A stretch of DNA of 64,000 nucleotides, taken from the NCBI GenBank assembly GCA_944472155.2, contig OX235277.1:33800804-33864803 (forward strand), written 5' to 3'. Every line of letters starts with the position of its first letter. Within the stretch, counting starts at the first letter, position 1. The notes under the pieces are model-generated. The model did not search any database and was not told the origin of the DNA. It saw nothing but the letters and a program-made list of their open reading frames with translations. The position numbers were made by a program, and so were the translations under genes. Origin of the DNA: Trichobilharzia szidati (lineage: Eukaryota > Platyhelminthes > Trematoda > Strigeidida > Schistosomatidae). Positions 10,044 through 20,649 of this stretch are shown one piece after another.

Positions 10044-11090
10044 TCAGGAATCGTTGGACACTTTCAACCTTTTTCTGTCTGCTGATTTAAAGCTACTGTA
10101 TAAGTGGGCACAGTATTCAAGTTTGGGGCGAATATATATCTTATATATAGCCAATCTGGCTTCTGGAGTGTAAAGGTTGCGTAGCACAAAGCCAGTGAGA
10201 CGTTTACAATCAGATGCCACCTTATTTGCATGTTCAGTAAAGGTAAGATCTGAGTATGTTACACCGAGATCTGTGACGGTGTTCGTGTCTGAGACAAGGT
10301 CACCGTACATGTATAGACACATGCTAGGTTTCCAACGTCCGAAGTATGTTATCCCAGATTTAGCTGGATTGAACATTAACTGCCACTTTTCACTCCAGTT
10401 GCATAGACTATTTAGGTCTTGTTGGACTTTACTAGCAATATTTATATCATTATAGTCGAAATCATAGACAACTTTGAGGTCGTCTGCAAAGAGGTATGGC
10501 TTGCCATACTTGATCATAGAAACAATATCATTTATGAATACAATGGATAGAGTAGGACCAAGAACACTACCTTGTATCACGCCGCTGGTTATTGGTTTGG
10601 ATGTAGATAAGTAATGGTTGATTTTAACTAACTGTTCTCTTCCTGTTAGAAAGGAAGTTATCCACTCGAGTAGCCTTCCACTTATTCCATAAGATAGGAG
10701 TTTCAATATGAGTCTCTTATGTGGGACCTTGTCAAAAGCTTTCCTAACGTCTAGAAATAATGTTGCTGCTGAACGACCTTTGTCTACACACTCAGTAATG
10801 TGGTCGAAATAATCTAATTGGCAAGTAATGCACGATCTTCTATTTAGGAAACCGTATTGGAAGGCGGATATTAAGTCACTCGAAAGCAAAAACTGAACAA
10901 TTTGCTTCTTTATAATCTTTTCCATCACACGTGAAACCACGGAGGTGATGTGGATGGGGTGATAGTTATCTATGTCCGCTATAGGCCCGGTTTTGTGAAT
11001 GGGTACAACGTAAGCTTTCTTCCAGCTAACTGGATATGTTCCACTCCTTAGCGAAGTTGAAAATATCTTGAGGAGAAGTAGGTTCATGTC
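10044..11090 (-). pseudogene. CR1-like LINE reverse transcriptase, 5'-truncated
   Basis: The frame (about 350 aa) encodes palm, fingers and thumb of a non-LTR RT: HKTGP, NYHPIHIT (the usual R is H here), GFLNRRSC, FLDVRKAFDKVPHKR, SGVIQGSVLGP and FADD at about 205-208, then DLGVTYSDLTFTEH and YKIYIRPKLEYC. No endonuclease is attached: homology stops at 11090. Only a handful of bases differ from the copy at the left edge of the window. The first few codons of the open frame (11091-11102) belong to the neighbouring plus-strand element. Confidence 0.8.
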
Positions 11091-11261
11091 AAACCTGTCC
11101 AAGAAAGTTGTTTACAGATGTTACTCAAATGAGAACCTGAATCATCTTAGAAACATGCTCAGTGACACAAGATGGGATCTGCTCAATGATGATTCACTTG
11201 ATGACACTATCTATAATATTACATCTGATCTGAAATTCTGTTTTGAAATCTGCTGTCCAAA

Positions 11262-11645
11262 AGAAACACTATTATGGCTATCAAATTGATTGGGATAATG
11301 TCAAAATCTTAAACAGAGGAAACACGAAAAGTGCCAGGGAATTCCTAGAAGCCTGGTACTCAAGCGAAAATACAATTAACAAGCACGTCAATATAGGCGA
11401 AATATACCAACTAATAAAAAGTAAATCAGGTAACCAGAAAGTTTTAAATCCAAGCCAATAGAACATGGTCAATACATATGTAAAGATAGTTACCAGGAGA
11501 AACAATTATATCACGCATGAAGAAATTTAAATCATTTCACTTTGTGCTAAATATGGCGCTGAAGATGTTGCCTAGAAGAACGACGAAAGTTTCGCAACTA
11601 AACCAACCAGCTCAGAGAACACTATTAATTGCAGAAACACTATTA
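11262..11645 (+). mobile_element. 5'-truncated Penelope-like insertion with 13-bp target duplication
   Basis: The 13-mer AGAAACACTATTA occurs at 11262-11274 and again at 11633-11645. Between them lies 358 bp that match, on the opposite strand, the 3' part of the Penelope-like element at 27090-28330: the frame FDWDNVKILNRGNTKSAREF is the tail of the GIY-YIG endonuclease. Removing the insert and one 13-mer rejoins the LINE frame between ETLL and KFGRF. The repeats are the target-site duplication of this insertion. Confidence 0.85.
11559..11598 (+). ncRNA. Hammerhead-like motif of the PLE fragment
   Basis: CTGAAGA at 11559-11565 and GAAA at 11585-11588 flank a degraded stem II, the same arrangement as in the PLE at 27130-27159. 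Two of the seven stem pairs are lost here, so it is probably inactive. Penelope-like elements are known to carry hammerhead motifs near their ends. Confidence 0.45.
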
Positions 11646-11648
11646 GTC

Positions 11649-12002
11649 AAATTTGGCCGTTTCTCCTCCCCTCAACTTAAAAAGCTTCGTAGAGAGAAGG
11701 AAAAACTATATAAAATGAAAGATAAAAGTGGTGTAAAAAGAAATAACTTCTTAATCAAGTCTGAAATGCAGAGGTTGAATGTAATATATAACCAGAAATT
11801 CACATCCTGGAAAAATGCTTCTAATGTGTGGCAACTATTTAAGGAAATCACTGGTGGTGAGCAGATAAACAATATTCCGTATTCTTCTGATGTATGTACT
11901 CTTAATAAATCTTTTGTTTACTCTCCCTCGAATGCCGTGCTTCCCAGCATCGCTGGTGTTAATAATAGCCCCTTTCCAGGTTTTAACCCAAATGATGTTT
12001 GA
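11649..12002 (+). pseudogene. LINE connector region between endonuclease and RT
   Basis: The frame reads KFGRFSSPQLKKLRREKEKLY and later ASNVWQLFKEITGG, which matches the basic connector region that precedes the RT in Jockey/CR1-like ORF2 proteins. It ends in a stop at about 12002, and decayed RT fingers sequence (KVVPIPKSPT in shifted frames) follows before the main RT frame. Confidence 0.6.
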
Positions 12003-12234
12003 AAGTGCCTCAAGTCTCTGAACCCTTCCCAGAGCTTAGGTTCAGATTACATATCTAGTATTATTTTTTTAAATGTTCTGATATTCTGTGTCACCCTCTC
12101 ACTGATCTATTTAACAAATCTTTTTCCTGTAATGTTGTGCCTGCCGTTTGGAAGGACATTAAAGTTGTACCTATACCTAAATCGCCTACTGCAGCATGTG
12201 TCAAATTTAGACCCATTGCTATTAACACTCCTTT

Positions 12235-13260
12235 TTGAAAACTATGGAGAAATTACTTTTACATAGTCTTGTACCTTCGCTTAAATCCTTTAATGACCCA
12301 AAACAGTTTGCTTATAAGCACAGTAGAAGCACTTTAGATGCAGCTGCTGTCTTATATCATAACATTGCTTCCAGTCTAGACAAAGGGGCTAAATTTGTCC
12401 GTTGTGCCTTCCTAGACTATACATCTGCTTTTGACTCGGTCCCTAGGGACATCTTGTTAAATAAACTTGCTGTAAGTCAAACAGAATGTTGGGCTGTTAA
12501 CTGGTTACATTCCTATTTCTCAGAAAGAAAGCAGTACACCGTGTATAAAGGGAAGTCTTCCACTTCATTGCCTACTGAAGCTGGTGTCCCTCAAGGCGCT
12601 GTCCTTTCTCCTTTTCTTTTTTCTTTCTTCTTACATGACTTGCCTCAGTCTGATGAAATAAATTTTGTGAAGTACGCTGATGATTTAACTGTTTCAATGG
12701 CTGTTAACTCCCGGCTAGATTGTACCAAAATAAATAGCTTTCTGTCGGAAGTCAGTAAATGGTCTGAGTCTAACGGTCTTGAACTGAATCCTTCTAAATG
12801 TCAAACTGTTAATTTCAGCTTAAGATGTAAAAGACAGTTAAAAGAAGCCATCAATTCTCATGACAGTTGTAAGACTGACGACAATGATATAGGAACTAAA
12901 TCAGAAATTAAGTATCTTGGACTAATTGTCTCTTGTAATCTCTCCTGGTCTTCCTATGTCTTAGCGATCTCCAGTAAAATATTCCGCCTGATATTTTACA
13001 TTAAGAAGTTAAGGCACTCGGGTATAACTAAATCCCTCCTCTTACAGTTCATAAACTCTTGCATCCTACCTATTCTTCTTTACTGTTCACCCTTATTCTT
13101 TCCTGGTTTGCTCAAAAAGGACTATGTCACAATACGTATAATGCTGAAGACTGTCAGTAGGGTGAGTGGTGTCCCAGTGGACCACATAGTTAACGTCGTT
13201 GTTGATAGGCACTTGACCTCGTGCAATAAATTTGCAAGAGGGATTTTGTCTGACTTGTAG
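12235..13260 (+). pseudogene. LINE reverse transcriptase (YADD type)
   Basis: The 341-aa frame starts inside the RT fingers and shows FAYKHSRSTLDAA, FLDYTSAFDSVPRD, GVPQGAVLSPFLFSFFLHDL and the catalytic YADD at about 147-150, then LELNPSKC and IKYLGLIVS. The protein tail continues in another frame from 13261 to a stop near 13443 (RNFRKMYARTSKYKNSVIPY). The first methionine is internal to the domain, so this is not a natural start. The palm is intact, but the surrounding ORF2 is broken. Confidence 0.75.
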
Positions 13261-13447
13261 CATCCACTTTACCCTCAGCTTCCACCTTGCATCTCCTCAG
13301 GTAGAACAAGAAGTAACTTCAGAAAAATGTATGCTCGCACGTCTAAGTATAAAAATTCTGTGATACCATACTTGGCACGTACTTTGTGTGATGAAAATAG
13401 TGTCAGGCAAGAATTAACTAACGGTTTTTCATCCAGTAAATAAACAA

Positions 13448-13790
13448 TTTCCTCCATCCATCCTTATATACCTTCAAGTTTTACTTTTATTATTTGTATT
13501 ATTTTTATGGCCCTGTTGCTTCTTTGTTTTACTTTCATAATTGCAAACACCAACTTATCTCTATGACTGCTGTAATCTTTGTTTTTCCCCTCACCATAGA
13601 ATGTAAAGAGAATATTATATTCAAAATTTTTAAACATGCTAGCATTTCTATACCACATCGACAATACTGTGTGAAACAAGCCCACGGCAATTTTCACTTG
13701 TATTATTATTACCTTAGCTGTTATCATTATTATTATTTCCATTTTATATGCTGTATGTTTTTGACATTACCCCTATTGTAAATGTAGAAA
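13448..13790 (+). repeat. Presumed 3' UTR of the YADD-type LINE
   Basis: After the RT tail the sequence is T- and TTA-rich (TATTATTATTACC and TTATTATTATTTCC runs near 13700-13740) with no coding frame. Position and composition fit the 3' UTR of the upstream LINE. No other copy in the window confirms the boundary. Confidence 0.35.
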
Positions 13791-15995
13791 TTTTACGTGT
13801 GACTAATTTTATTTATAATTTGAGGAAATTAGATGCAATATTGTGATCAATGCTGAAAGGGACTGTTCATTATATGGGCGCGTGACGCGTCTCCAAAAAG
13901 AAGACCAACGACTTTTCTCACTGGTGGGCTGAGGTTTCCAAACAATACTCCAAGATTGTGAGTGTTTATCATCGTCTAAAACTAGCATCACAAGGTAGAT
14001 TTTATACACTTTAGGCAAGACTCAAGTCAGGTTGAAGTCTCCTGAGAACGAAAAGTGCTTTTGGGCTAAGGGAAGGTTTGAAAATATTGGTTTTAGCCAA
14101 AAACAGAGGATATCTGAGGGCGCTGATATGAATGATGCTAGAGCTTTCAAGTTTCAGTCAAGGTGTTGCTGAATTTGTCCTAAAATACCGCTGTCAACTA
14201 ATAACAAGCGACTTACGCCACTTTGACAAACGGTTTTAAATACCAAAAGCATTGGGAATTTGAAATAAAACGGAATCAGAATCCCTGTCCTGAGCCACAG
14301 CAGTAGCCATTACTATGAGAAGATGGCATATTCTCCTGCTTTCTGATAAGAAATCCAGAATGTATCGTGGTTTTGAGCAACATTTTAGGGAGCGGTATTG
14401 ATGGAAAGTTCGCTGCCCAACCCTTTTGTTTTTTAATGTTCTGAATATAATGACTGTTAATTCATTTCCTACCTGTTCATTCTCAATCTTTCCTTTGTTC
14501 AACATTATACCACTTCCCATTAGTGAGTAGTATGATTTTTATATGTTAATTTATAACAATGACATTTGCTTACAACTGCAGTTAAATTACTTGTTCTATT
14601 ATCATTCTATTAATGTATAGTTCTTATTTTTCTTCTCCTTAAACATTATTTGCTGACCTTACCCTATAGTGTATGCTTTACTATTGAAAGTTGTTTGTTC
14701 ATATTTGTTTATTCTTTGCTCGGCATTCGCGGGCCGTTTGAACCGACACGTGGATCGACCTTGACACAGCACTGCTGTTTTTACTTAGTGACTGCACAGT
14801 GGTTGTGCATTTGACGGCGTTTGGCCAGAGACACCTCACATTTGGAGGTTTGTATATTATATATCTATTTTTATGTAATAAAGTACCGTATTCCAGAATA
14901 TCCTGTATTTTGGACTTTACGCGTCACTCTACGTGTGGTTAAATCTATAGTTTGGATTATCGTTTCGGATTTCTTTCGGGAGAAATTCACAATGACAATG
15001 TGAAGGACAGCAGTTTTCTAAACTGCATCCAGAGTATTCCTGTGTTTAGGATACTAATAAGTGATTTTTCGAGATAAATGATCCTTGGAAGTGATAGCTG
15101 ACATAGCAGCGGGATATCCTGACCATCAAATATCGAGAAAATAGGTGGAGTGCCGACATTATGTAACACCGGAGGTAGTTTTAGATTGTAAATTGCCATG
15201 TTAATAAACCGCAACTAAAAACGCCACATGAACAATTAAACTTTAGTTTTCTAGCAGCATATGTGAAGGAAATAATTACTAAGGAATCTAAATGACATGA
15301 CAATAACAGTAACCAATGACCATTACAGTGGGTTTTTCTAGTGGCCAGCAGGTTGACGCCGGACCTTCGGCATGTCAGATCGACATTTGTTTTCAGCATG
15401 ACACAGGGTGCAGCTCCCGTAGCAGTCATGAAGTTTATACTAGAATTGTTACCTTTGAAGCAGAGTTATTATTACATGTTTTTATGTGACAGTACCTACT
15501 TATACTTCATCATGTTTCCACCGGAATTCTGTTTATAGCATTTTCATTACTAAAATTATTATTTTAAATTTTATGTATGTACATATTTATAAAAGTAGCC
15601 ATATTGTTGCCGTATGTATAAAAACGCTGACAATGCCATTACCTATAATTATTATTGTTTGGAATAAAGTGATTGTTATTTTTTAAAGTTTCTGACTGTT
15701 AGAGCTTTCATCCTGAGTGGTTGTTTCATAGGAAGGCATTAACTGTTTCCCGACTGCTTCTGAGGTAGTTTCGACCGGGCTCAATGTTTGATAATAAATA
15801 TATTTATTGCTATCTATGTAGGAACGCACTACTTTCGATACCATAACAGACATACTATTGCCTTTGTTATTTGGTTTAGTTATCTTCATCGCTATTTTTA
15901 CTTTCAGTATGTCCCTTTAACTTGACCTATGTCTATTTTCTCACCCCCTAACTGTTTGTTATATATATGCTGAGATTTTGTAAATGTCGGTTTAA
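13791..15995. other. Unassigned repetitive-looking DNA
   Basis: No frame here matches a family I know. Several pieces look like LTR or UTR sequence: 14731-15003 has a GC-rich opening, AATAAAGTA polyadenylation-like sites and ends before a short frame, and 15400-15690 has further AATAAAGTG. A weak minus-strand Cys/His-rich frame at 15300-15430 faintly recalls a gag zinc knuckle. These could be remnants of another LTR retrotransposon, but I cannot show paired LTRs or pol motifs. Confidence 0.3.
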
Positions 15996-16000
15996 TAATA

Positions 16001-16040
16001 CTTTGATAAAGCTATTAGCATTAAATAGCGAAACGTCAGT
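16001..16040 (+). ncRNA. Possible PLE-type hammerhead motif
   Basis: TTTGATAAA is followed by a perfect 6-bp stem GCTATT/AATAGC (16011-16016 with 16024-16029) and then GAAACGTC at 16030-16037. This order (CUGANGA-like box, stem II, GAAAC) matches the hammerhead core reported in Penelope-like elements, though the first box is degenerate (TTGATAA). No PLE coding sequence is adjacent. Function is unproven. Confidence 0.35.
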
Positions 16041-16269
16041 AAAAACAATATCGTTTTGTTTTTCATTCATTGGGAAATACAAAAACCTTTATTATAATGA
16101 ATATCATATACCCAATGCCCAAATTTTTTCAAACCGTTAAAAGTGAACTTGGTTTGGACATATATTACTTTCAAAGGCATCTAAAAGTATCATTAAAGTT
16201 ACAAAAATTTGTTTTGTGGTGAAATTATATGGTTGTTGTCTTTTTTATCTTTAGTTTATGGAAACAATC

Positions 16270-16965
16270 TGCTAACTAATCATTCAATGGAGCACATCAA
16301 GATATATAAGGATATTGTTTTCGCATTAAATAAAACCCAAGTGTGTGCTGAATAGATTACAAATACTTGGGAAAAATAAGGCCTGAAGTCAATTCTCCCA
16401 TGTGGCATCGAATCTTTCATCTTGATTTATAGCCGTATTGGGTGTCACTTTAAAATGAATAATATATTTGTATCACTTTTCAGGAGTGTCACCCTAGGTA
16501 ATATTAGGGGTGAATTTTACTCGATGCAGACAAATATCGGCCCTAGAGAAGCAGATTTGATTGACTGCGCCAAAGTCAGCCACTACCACCATTTGCAGCT
16601 GCATGGTGCTCTGTACGCGTAAGTTCATTAAGGTGTATAAAACTATCTGTAAATCAGTTATATCTTCACTTTAGGTCGTGGATACTGTTTGTATAGGATG
16701 TTATACAGCGTCTTGATATAATGAGTTATTACGAGCCAACAGCTTGAAGGGTGATGTGGTATACATAAGTAAGTGACTTCAAGTTCTGTTTAACTTCAGT
16801 CTTACTGCAGATCTGTGCAACTTCCACTACGGGGCAACTAGAAGGAAAGAGGTGAGCAGCAATGCACCAGAGGGGAGAGAAAAAGTATGTGGACATGGAT
16901 AGAAGTTTAAATTATGCATACAAATATATGTTTATGTTCATTGTACATTGTCATTTAGTAAACAC
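16270..16965 (-). repeat. 3'-flank repeat, second copy of 4100-4815
   Basis: This copy aligns by eye with 4100-4815 in order and orientation. It also lies downstream, in minus sense, of a CR1-like C-terminal fragment (17250-17980), with a SINE inserted between them. The paired arrangement supports a long 3' UTR belonging to that LINE family. Confidence 0.5.
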
Positions 16966-17035
16966 ATGTATATATTGATATTTTCTTAGTCGTTTGATGC
17001 AGAAAATCAGGGAAGTTTTGCGCGTTCTTTAGGTA

Positions 17036-17246
17036 CTTCTTTTATTCTTTCACGTTCCCAGTGGAACATAGGGCTTCGAGCTAGAGCCGGCTTGAAGTTT
17101 CTGTAGCAGTGTTTATTTTACAGGATGAGGTTGCTAGCCTCATGCCCAACCTCTCCTCTTTACCAGCTTTTATTTCTGGCTTCGCGAGGTAAAGGAGCGC
17201 GTCGGCCGGGAATCGAACCCCGGACCGTGTGGATGGTCGGCGAGGT
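17036..17246 (-). mobile_element. tRNA-derived SINE, minus orientation
   Basis: On the minus strand this begins with a tRNA-like head (CTCGCCGACCATC...GGTCCGGGGTTCGATTCCCGG) with a good pol III B box and ends in a body reading CTTCAAGCCGGCTCTAGC. It is very similar to the plus-strand copy at 19160-19385 and more distantly to those at 45640, 48130 and 48930. It sits between the LINE C-terminus and its presumed 3' UTR. Confidence 0.75.
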
Positions 17247-17249
17247 ACT

Positions 17250-17985
17250 TTAGTAAACTAATAATTGACTGGTTCTAGAAATAAATAGTTTATTAATGTA
17301 ATCAGTACAGACAGAGCGTTTGAAAGTTATAACTGAGGTTGAGATCCTGACTTCCATGGACGAACTGTCCCATATTTTAGAATATATGACTGTAAAGAAA
17401 TTTATGCGTAGTGATGATTTTAAGGCTTTTATTGTCACTGTGCAAGTTTGGTTGCGCAGATCGTAAGAGCCTTGTGATGAGAAGTGTTTTTCCCTACCGT
17501 CTAAAAATGGTATTTTGTGTTGGACCTTAAAGAAGAATACTAGGTCCATAATAAGCCTCCTCGTCCAGAGTGAGTCAAGATTTAGGGTCATACACCGTGA
17601 TACGTAGTGTTTCCTACAATCATGTCCAAGAAGTTTGGACGTGAAATGTCATTCGATACTTTCTATCCTTAACTTGTCAAGTATGTCAGTGCTGCTAATA
17701 ATAAATGGACAATATTCTAGTAGTGGCCTTACACATGTTTTGTATAGAATTAGCTTGGCTTCATTGTCGTAAAAGTTCCTGAGTATGCATCCTAAGAGCA
17801 TTGTCAACTTTCGAGTCTATTACGCTACTTTCTCAGGGAATGTTAGGCCACTAGAGTGGCTGAGGTCTAAGTCAACGACATCTCGGACTCCGAGTAGGTT
17901 AGCAGATTGAAGCGTTAATTTCATGTCAATTGAGGGTGCGCCATAGCAACCACAATTGTTCAGATTAAATTGCAGATTCTATGAA
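17250..17985 (-). pseudogene. CR1-like LINE ORF2 C-terminal fragment
   Basis: The frame at 17250-17591 (113 aa) reads LDSLWTRRLIMDLVFFFKVQ, YDLRNQTCTV and NFFTVIYSKIWDSSSMEV, a diverged version of the tail at 4897-5523. Further decayed homology to the RT end continues to about 17985 in broken frames. It is a dead 5'-truncated copy from the same family as the complete LINE. Confidence 0.7.
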
Positions 17986-17991
17986 GACGAC

Positions 17992-18291
17992 TGCCAAAGA
18001 ACTTAGCCCTAAGTTCCTATTGTAACGAAGACGCTCTTAACCGATAATTGCTTGTCTCGACTTCAACTCCAAAACACCAGCACTTTTTTGAAAGTTATAT
18101 TGTCTGGCAACTAAAGTAAAGATAATTAGAAGTCTATGAACAAATGTTATATACAAAATTATGATGTACTTTTGTTCGTATTCTTTCGTTTTCTTCGAAC
18201 TTGTACATGATCGAACCGTTCGCGCCTTGGGTTTGCCGCCAATGGCTACCAAGATCAATGAGCCAACGTTCAGTGTTCATATTCCTTGACA
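17992..18291 (-). repeat. LTR of BEL/Pao element (3' LTR in element sense)
   Basis: This 300-bp block recurs in direct orientation at 21407-21714. It starts TGCCAAAGAA and ends TTCCTTGACA; the other copy starts TGTCAAGGAA, so the intact LTR would show the usual TG...CA ends within a short inverted repeat. Shared internal phrases include ACTTAGCCCTAAGTTC, TATTCTTTCGT and CGTATTCTTTCG. It bounds a minus-strand BEL/Pao gag relic. Confidence 0.75.
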
Positions 18292-18721
18292 CTCCCCGGC
18301 AATAAAGGGTCCATCCCTTCTTTCCATAACGCCGATAACCTCAAACTGAACTGCCAACGCGGGAACCTGGGCCAACCGGGACTAGGCTAAAATGGGAAGC
18401 GAGACAAAAAAGCTCAACACACAACAAGCATACCACAGCACACTAGCAAGCTCTCCCTGGCATGTGGGATCTTAGCTCTCTGTAGACAGTACCACCATTG
18501 ATCTGGTACAAGAAGTGTTGGTTGCCTCATATCACTTTGGCACAATCCCCACCCCGGCGTATCAAATCGCACACAGTGACTCTAACACTACTCGATTCGT
18601 TCACAAGTTTAGAAGACTAGAAACGACTTCAGAAGTACTTACAATAACATTACAAGATTATTCACACAGTGTGACAACTATAAATAAACCAACAATTAAA
18701 TGAATTGGAACCCACTCAGTT

Positions 18722-19051
18722 ACTTAACACAAACATATGTACATTTAATACATCAAATGTTGTGGGTTCTGCCTTGACGAGCTACCCTTGAAGAACTGTA
18801 GGACTTACAGCAGTACGCCTACATTCCTTCTCAGGTTGACGATTCAAGTGGGAGACGTCCGGACACAAACAAAATTAATCAGCAGATAGAAGAGGGATGA
18901 TACCAATTCAGTATATACAACATGAACATATGTACAAAATAATACACCAAGTACGATGGATTGCGCTTCGACTTACTACCCTTGAAGAATTGTAGGACTT
19001 ACAGCAGTACGCCTACAACCCTTCTCAAGTTGACTCCCTTAAGTTGGAAAA
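18722..19051. repeat. Two-unit tandem repeat in the BEL/Pao element
   Basis: Two ~140-bp units starting near 18722 and 18912 share ACATATGTACA, CTACCCTTGAAGAA and TGTAGGACTTACAGCAGTAC in the same order, spaced by about 190 bp. They lie between the 3' LTR and the gag coding remnants. Diverged enough to be old. Confidence 0.6.
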
Positions 19052-19159
19052 TCGTCGTTGAGTTCATTTGCTGACCTCCTTCCATCATCTTTATCCTCAA
19101 CTCTGAATGGTAACACGCCCCTGACATTGTATCTTGGAATGTAGATGACTAACAAACAC

Positions 19160-19385
19160 ACGGTGCGTTGGTGGCAAAGCCGTTAGGGCGCTCACCGACC
19201 ATGCACATGGTCCGGGGTTCAATTCCCGGCCGACGCACTCCTTTACCTCGCGAAGCCAGAAATAAAAGCTGGTAAAGAGGAGAGGTTGGGCATGAGGCTA
19301 GCAACCTCATCCTGTAAAATAAACACTGCTACAGAAACTTCAAGCCGGCTCTAGCTCGAAGCCCTATGTGTCACTGGGAAACGTG
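19160..19385 (+). mobile_element. tRNA-derived SINE, plus orientation
   Basis: The head GTGCGTTGGTGGCAAAGCC is followed by a B box GGTTCAATTCC at 19216-19226 and CCGGCCGACGCAC closing a tRNA-like acceptor stem. The body continues CCTTTACCTCGCGAAGCC and ends in the phrase CTCGAAGCCCTATGTGTCAC. Part of an antisense gag-flank frame reads through it, so it inserted into the BEL/Pao copy. Confidence 0.8.
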
Positions 19386-19387
19386 AA

Positions 19388-19925
19388 GGAAAAAAACATA
19401 CGACGTATCTGGCCAACCAAGCGAAGGCAAAGAGTAATTTACACCAACGATAATAACATTCAAATAGTAACTTGAAACCTGAAAGGCCTTTTTTCGTGCA
19501 AGTTAGTTTAACAATTACACTCTCGTACACAATTGGCTCATCCTCACTAAACTGACCATTGACTTTCGTCCTTTCAAACGGACCGACACTAGCATAGTCA
19601 TAGCATAGGACACATGAGTTCATGGACGTCACTTTCATTGTGGATGACAACACCAACGACGACTGAGTGATACAAACTGATGAACTTAGCTTTACATCAG
19701 AAGCTGTTGTTGTTCGACCTTTAGAAAGTTGTCTAACCGTAGGATTACCACCACTGCTATCTTTTATGACTAGCTCCAGTTTAGTATTAACATCTGTCGA
19801 TAGTTGGGCTACACCCGGATCATTTACACTGACGGTCTCACGAGTATCCATACCTTCTGCAACCGCATCTGCCTTTTATTTTACTTCAAGTTCAAGTTGT
19901 ACAGCACCTTTGTTCAACTAAGTAG
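19388..19925 (-). pseudogene. BEL/Pao gag-pol junction remnant
   Basis: The minus frame reads VNDPGVAQLSTDVNTKLELV followed by a Ser/Thr-rich region. The VSTDVN-type phrase resembles the aspartic-protease approach region of Pao elements. It ends where the SINE begins, so the pol part is lost. Low-confidence domain call. Confidence 0.4.
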
Positions 19926-20649
19926 TAGTAGGCCTTCCGCTCATCTCATCATGACCAGCCAAAGACAAATGTGCACTATCATGACCATTGTCATAAATAT
20001 TCACTTTACCGCTGATTGAATGATCGACTTCATCATTTTCAACCTCTTTAATAACAGTAGTAGATGAGTTGGGTTCTTCCTCATGAATCCTTAAAGGTTT
20101 TATACCCTTACTCTGACTAGTAATACCTTGTGAACTTGTGGAGTAAGAACCGGACTCTGAAACAGTAATTGTCTTCTTCTGCACAAGCTGCGGTGTCGTC
20201 TGTGATAATCTATTCAACAACGGCTTATCAGTTGCAACTACAGGCTTCTTCACCGCACGATTATCGTCACAAGATTCGGAGTCAGAACTTGATGACTCTG
20301 ACTTCACATTTAGCTTACCACTAAACTTGCTCACTGCTCCACAGTTCACTTTTGTATGCACTTCTTGCAGACGGACGAAACACAACTGTGTTTGTCTTGC
20401 AGCTTGTGACCTTTCTGTTGGGGACGTCCCACGAAAGCTGTCACACTCATTAGGTTTGTATGGATTACTAAACATCATACAGCTTTCTCGATATCCACTT
20501 CTCTGGGACCCTTTCGTCATAAATGATTGCGTTTTGCTCTCTGATTTCTCTATTCCAGGGGTGGGATGCAGTATACTAGCAAACTTGCTGATAGCTTGGT
20601 TGACACTGGCTTTCACCAACCTCACGACATCATCCAACCTGGGCTCCAA
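19918..20649 (-). pseudogene. BEL/Pao gag, C-terminal half
   Basis: The 243-aa frame follows the gag core with a Ser-rich, acidic linker (KSESSSSDSESCDD) and an apparent Cys-containing segment (CFVRLQEVHTKVNCG) in the position of a gag zinc knuckle. It ends at 19918. Gag proteins package element RNA. It is in a different frame from the gag core upstream. Confidence 0.55.

Larger units (their letters stand above)
9690..11090 (-). mobile_element. 5'-truncated CR1-like LINE (RT and C-terminus)
   Basis: This minus-strand LINE piece ends abruptly at about 11090, where a plus-strand LINE begins, and its 3' end abuts the 5' end of the larger LINE near 9690. It encodes RT (10044-11090) and, in shifted frames, the C-terminal tail (9760-9981). 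The 10380-11090 part is almost identical to 1-712. Confidence 0.75.
11091..13447 (+). mobile_element. Plus-strand LINE, RT half, broken by a PLE insertion
   Basis: A second LINE lineage lies on the plus strand. Its frame begins with KKVVYRCYSNEN, continues to ICCPKETLL, is interrupted by the PLE fragment at 11275-11632, resumes with KFGRFSSPQLKKLRREKEKLY, and then reaches the RT (12235-13260) and a C-terminal tail ending at a stop near 13443. The RT catalytic motif is YADD, unlike the FADD of the minus-strand LINEs, so this is a different family. Stops and frameshifts around 12001-12235 show it is inactive. Confidence 0.75.

Noticed and set aside
19160..19250. A functional tRNA gene
   Set aside because: The B box and acceptor-like ends are good, but the sequence continues into a repeated SINE body found elsewhere in the window and the anticodon arm is degenerate.
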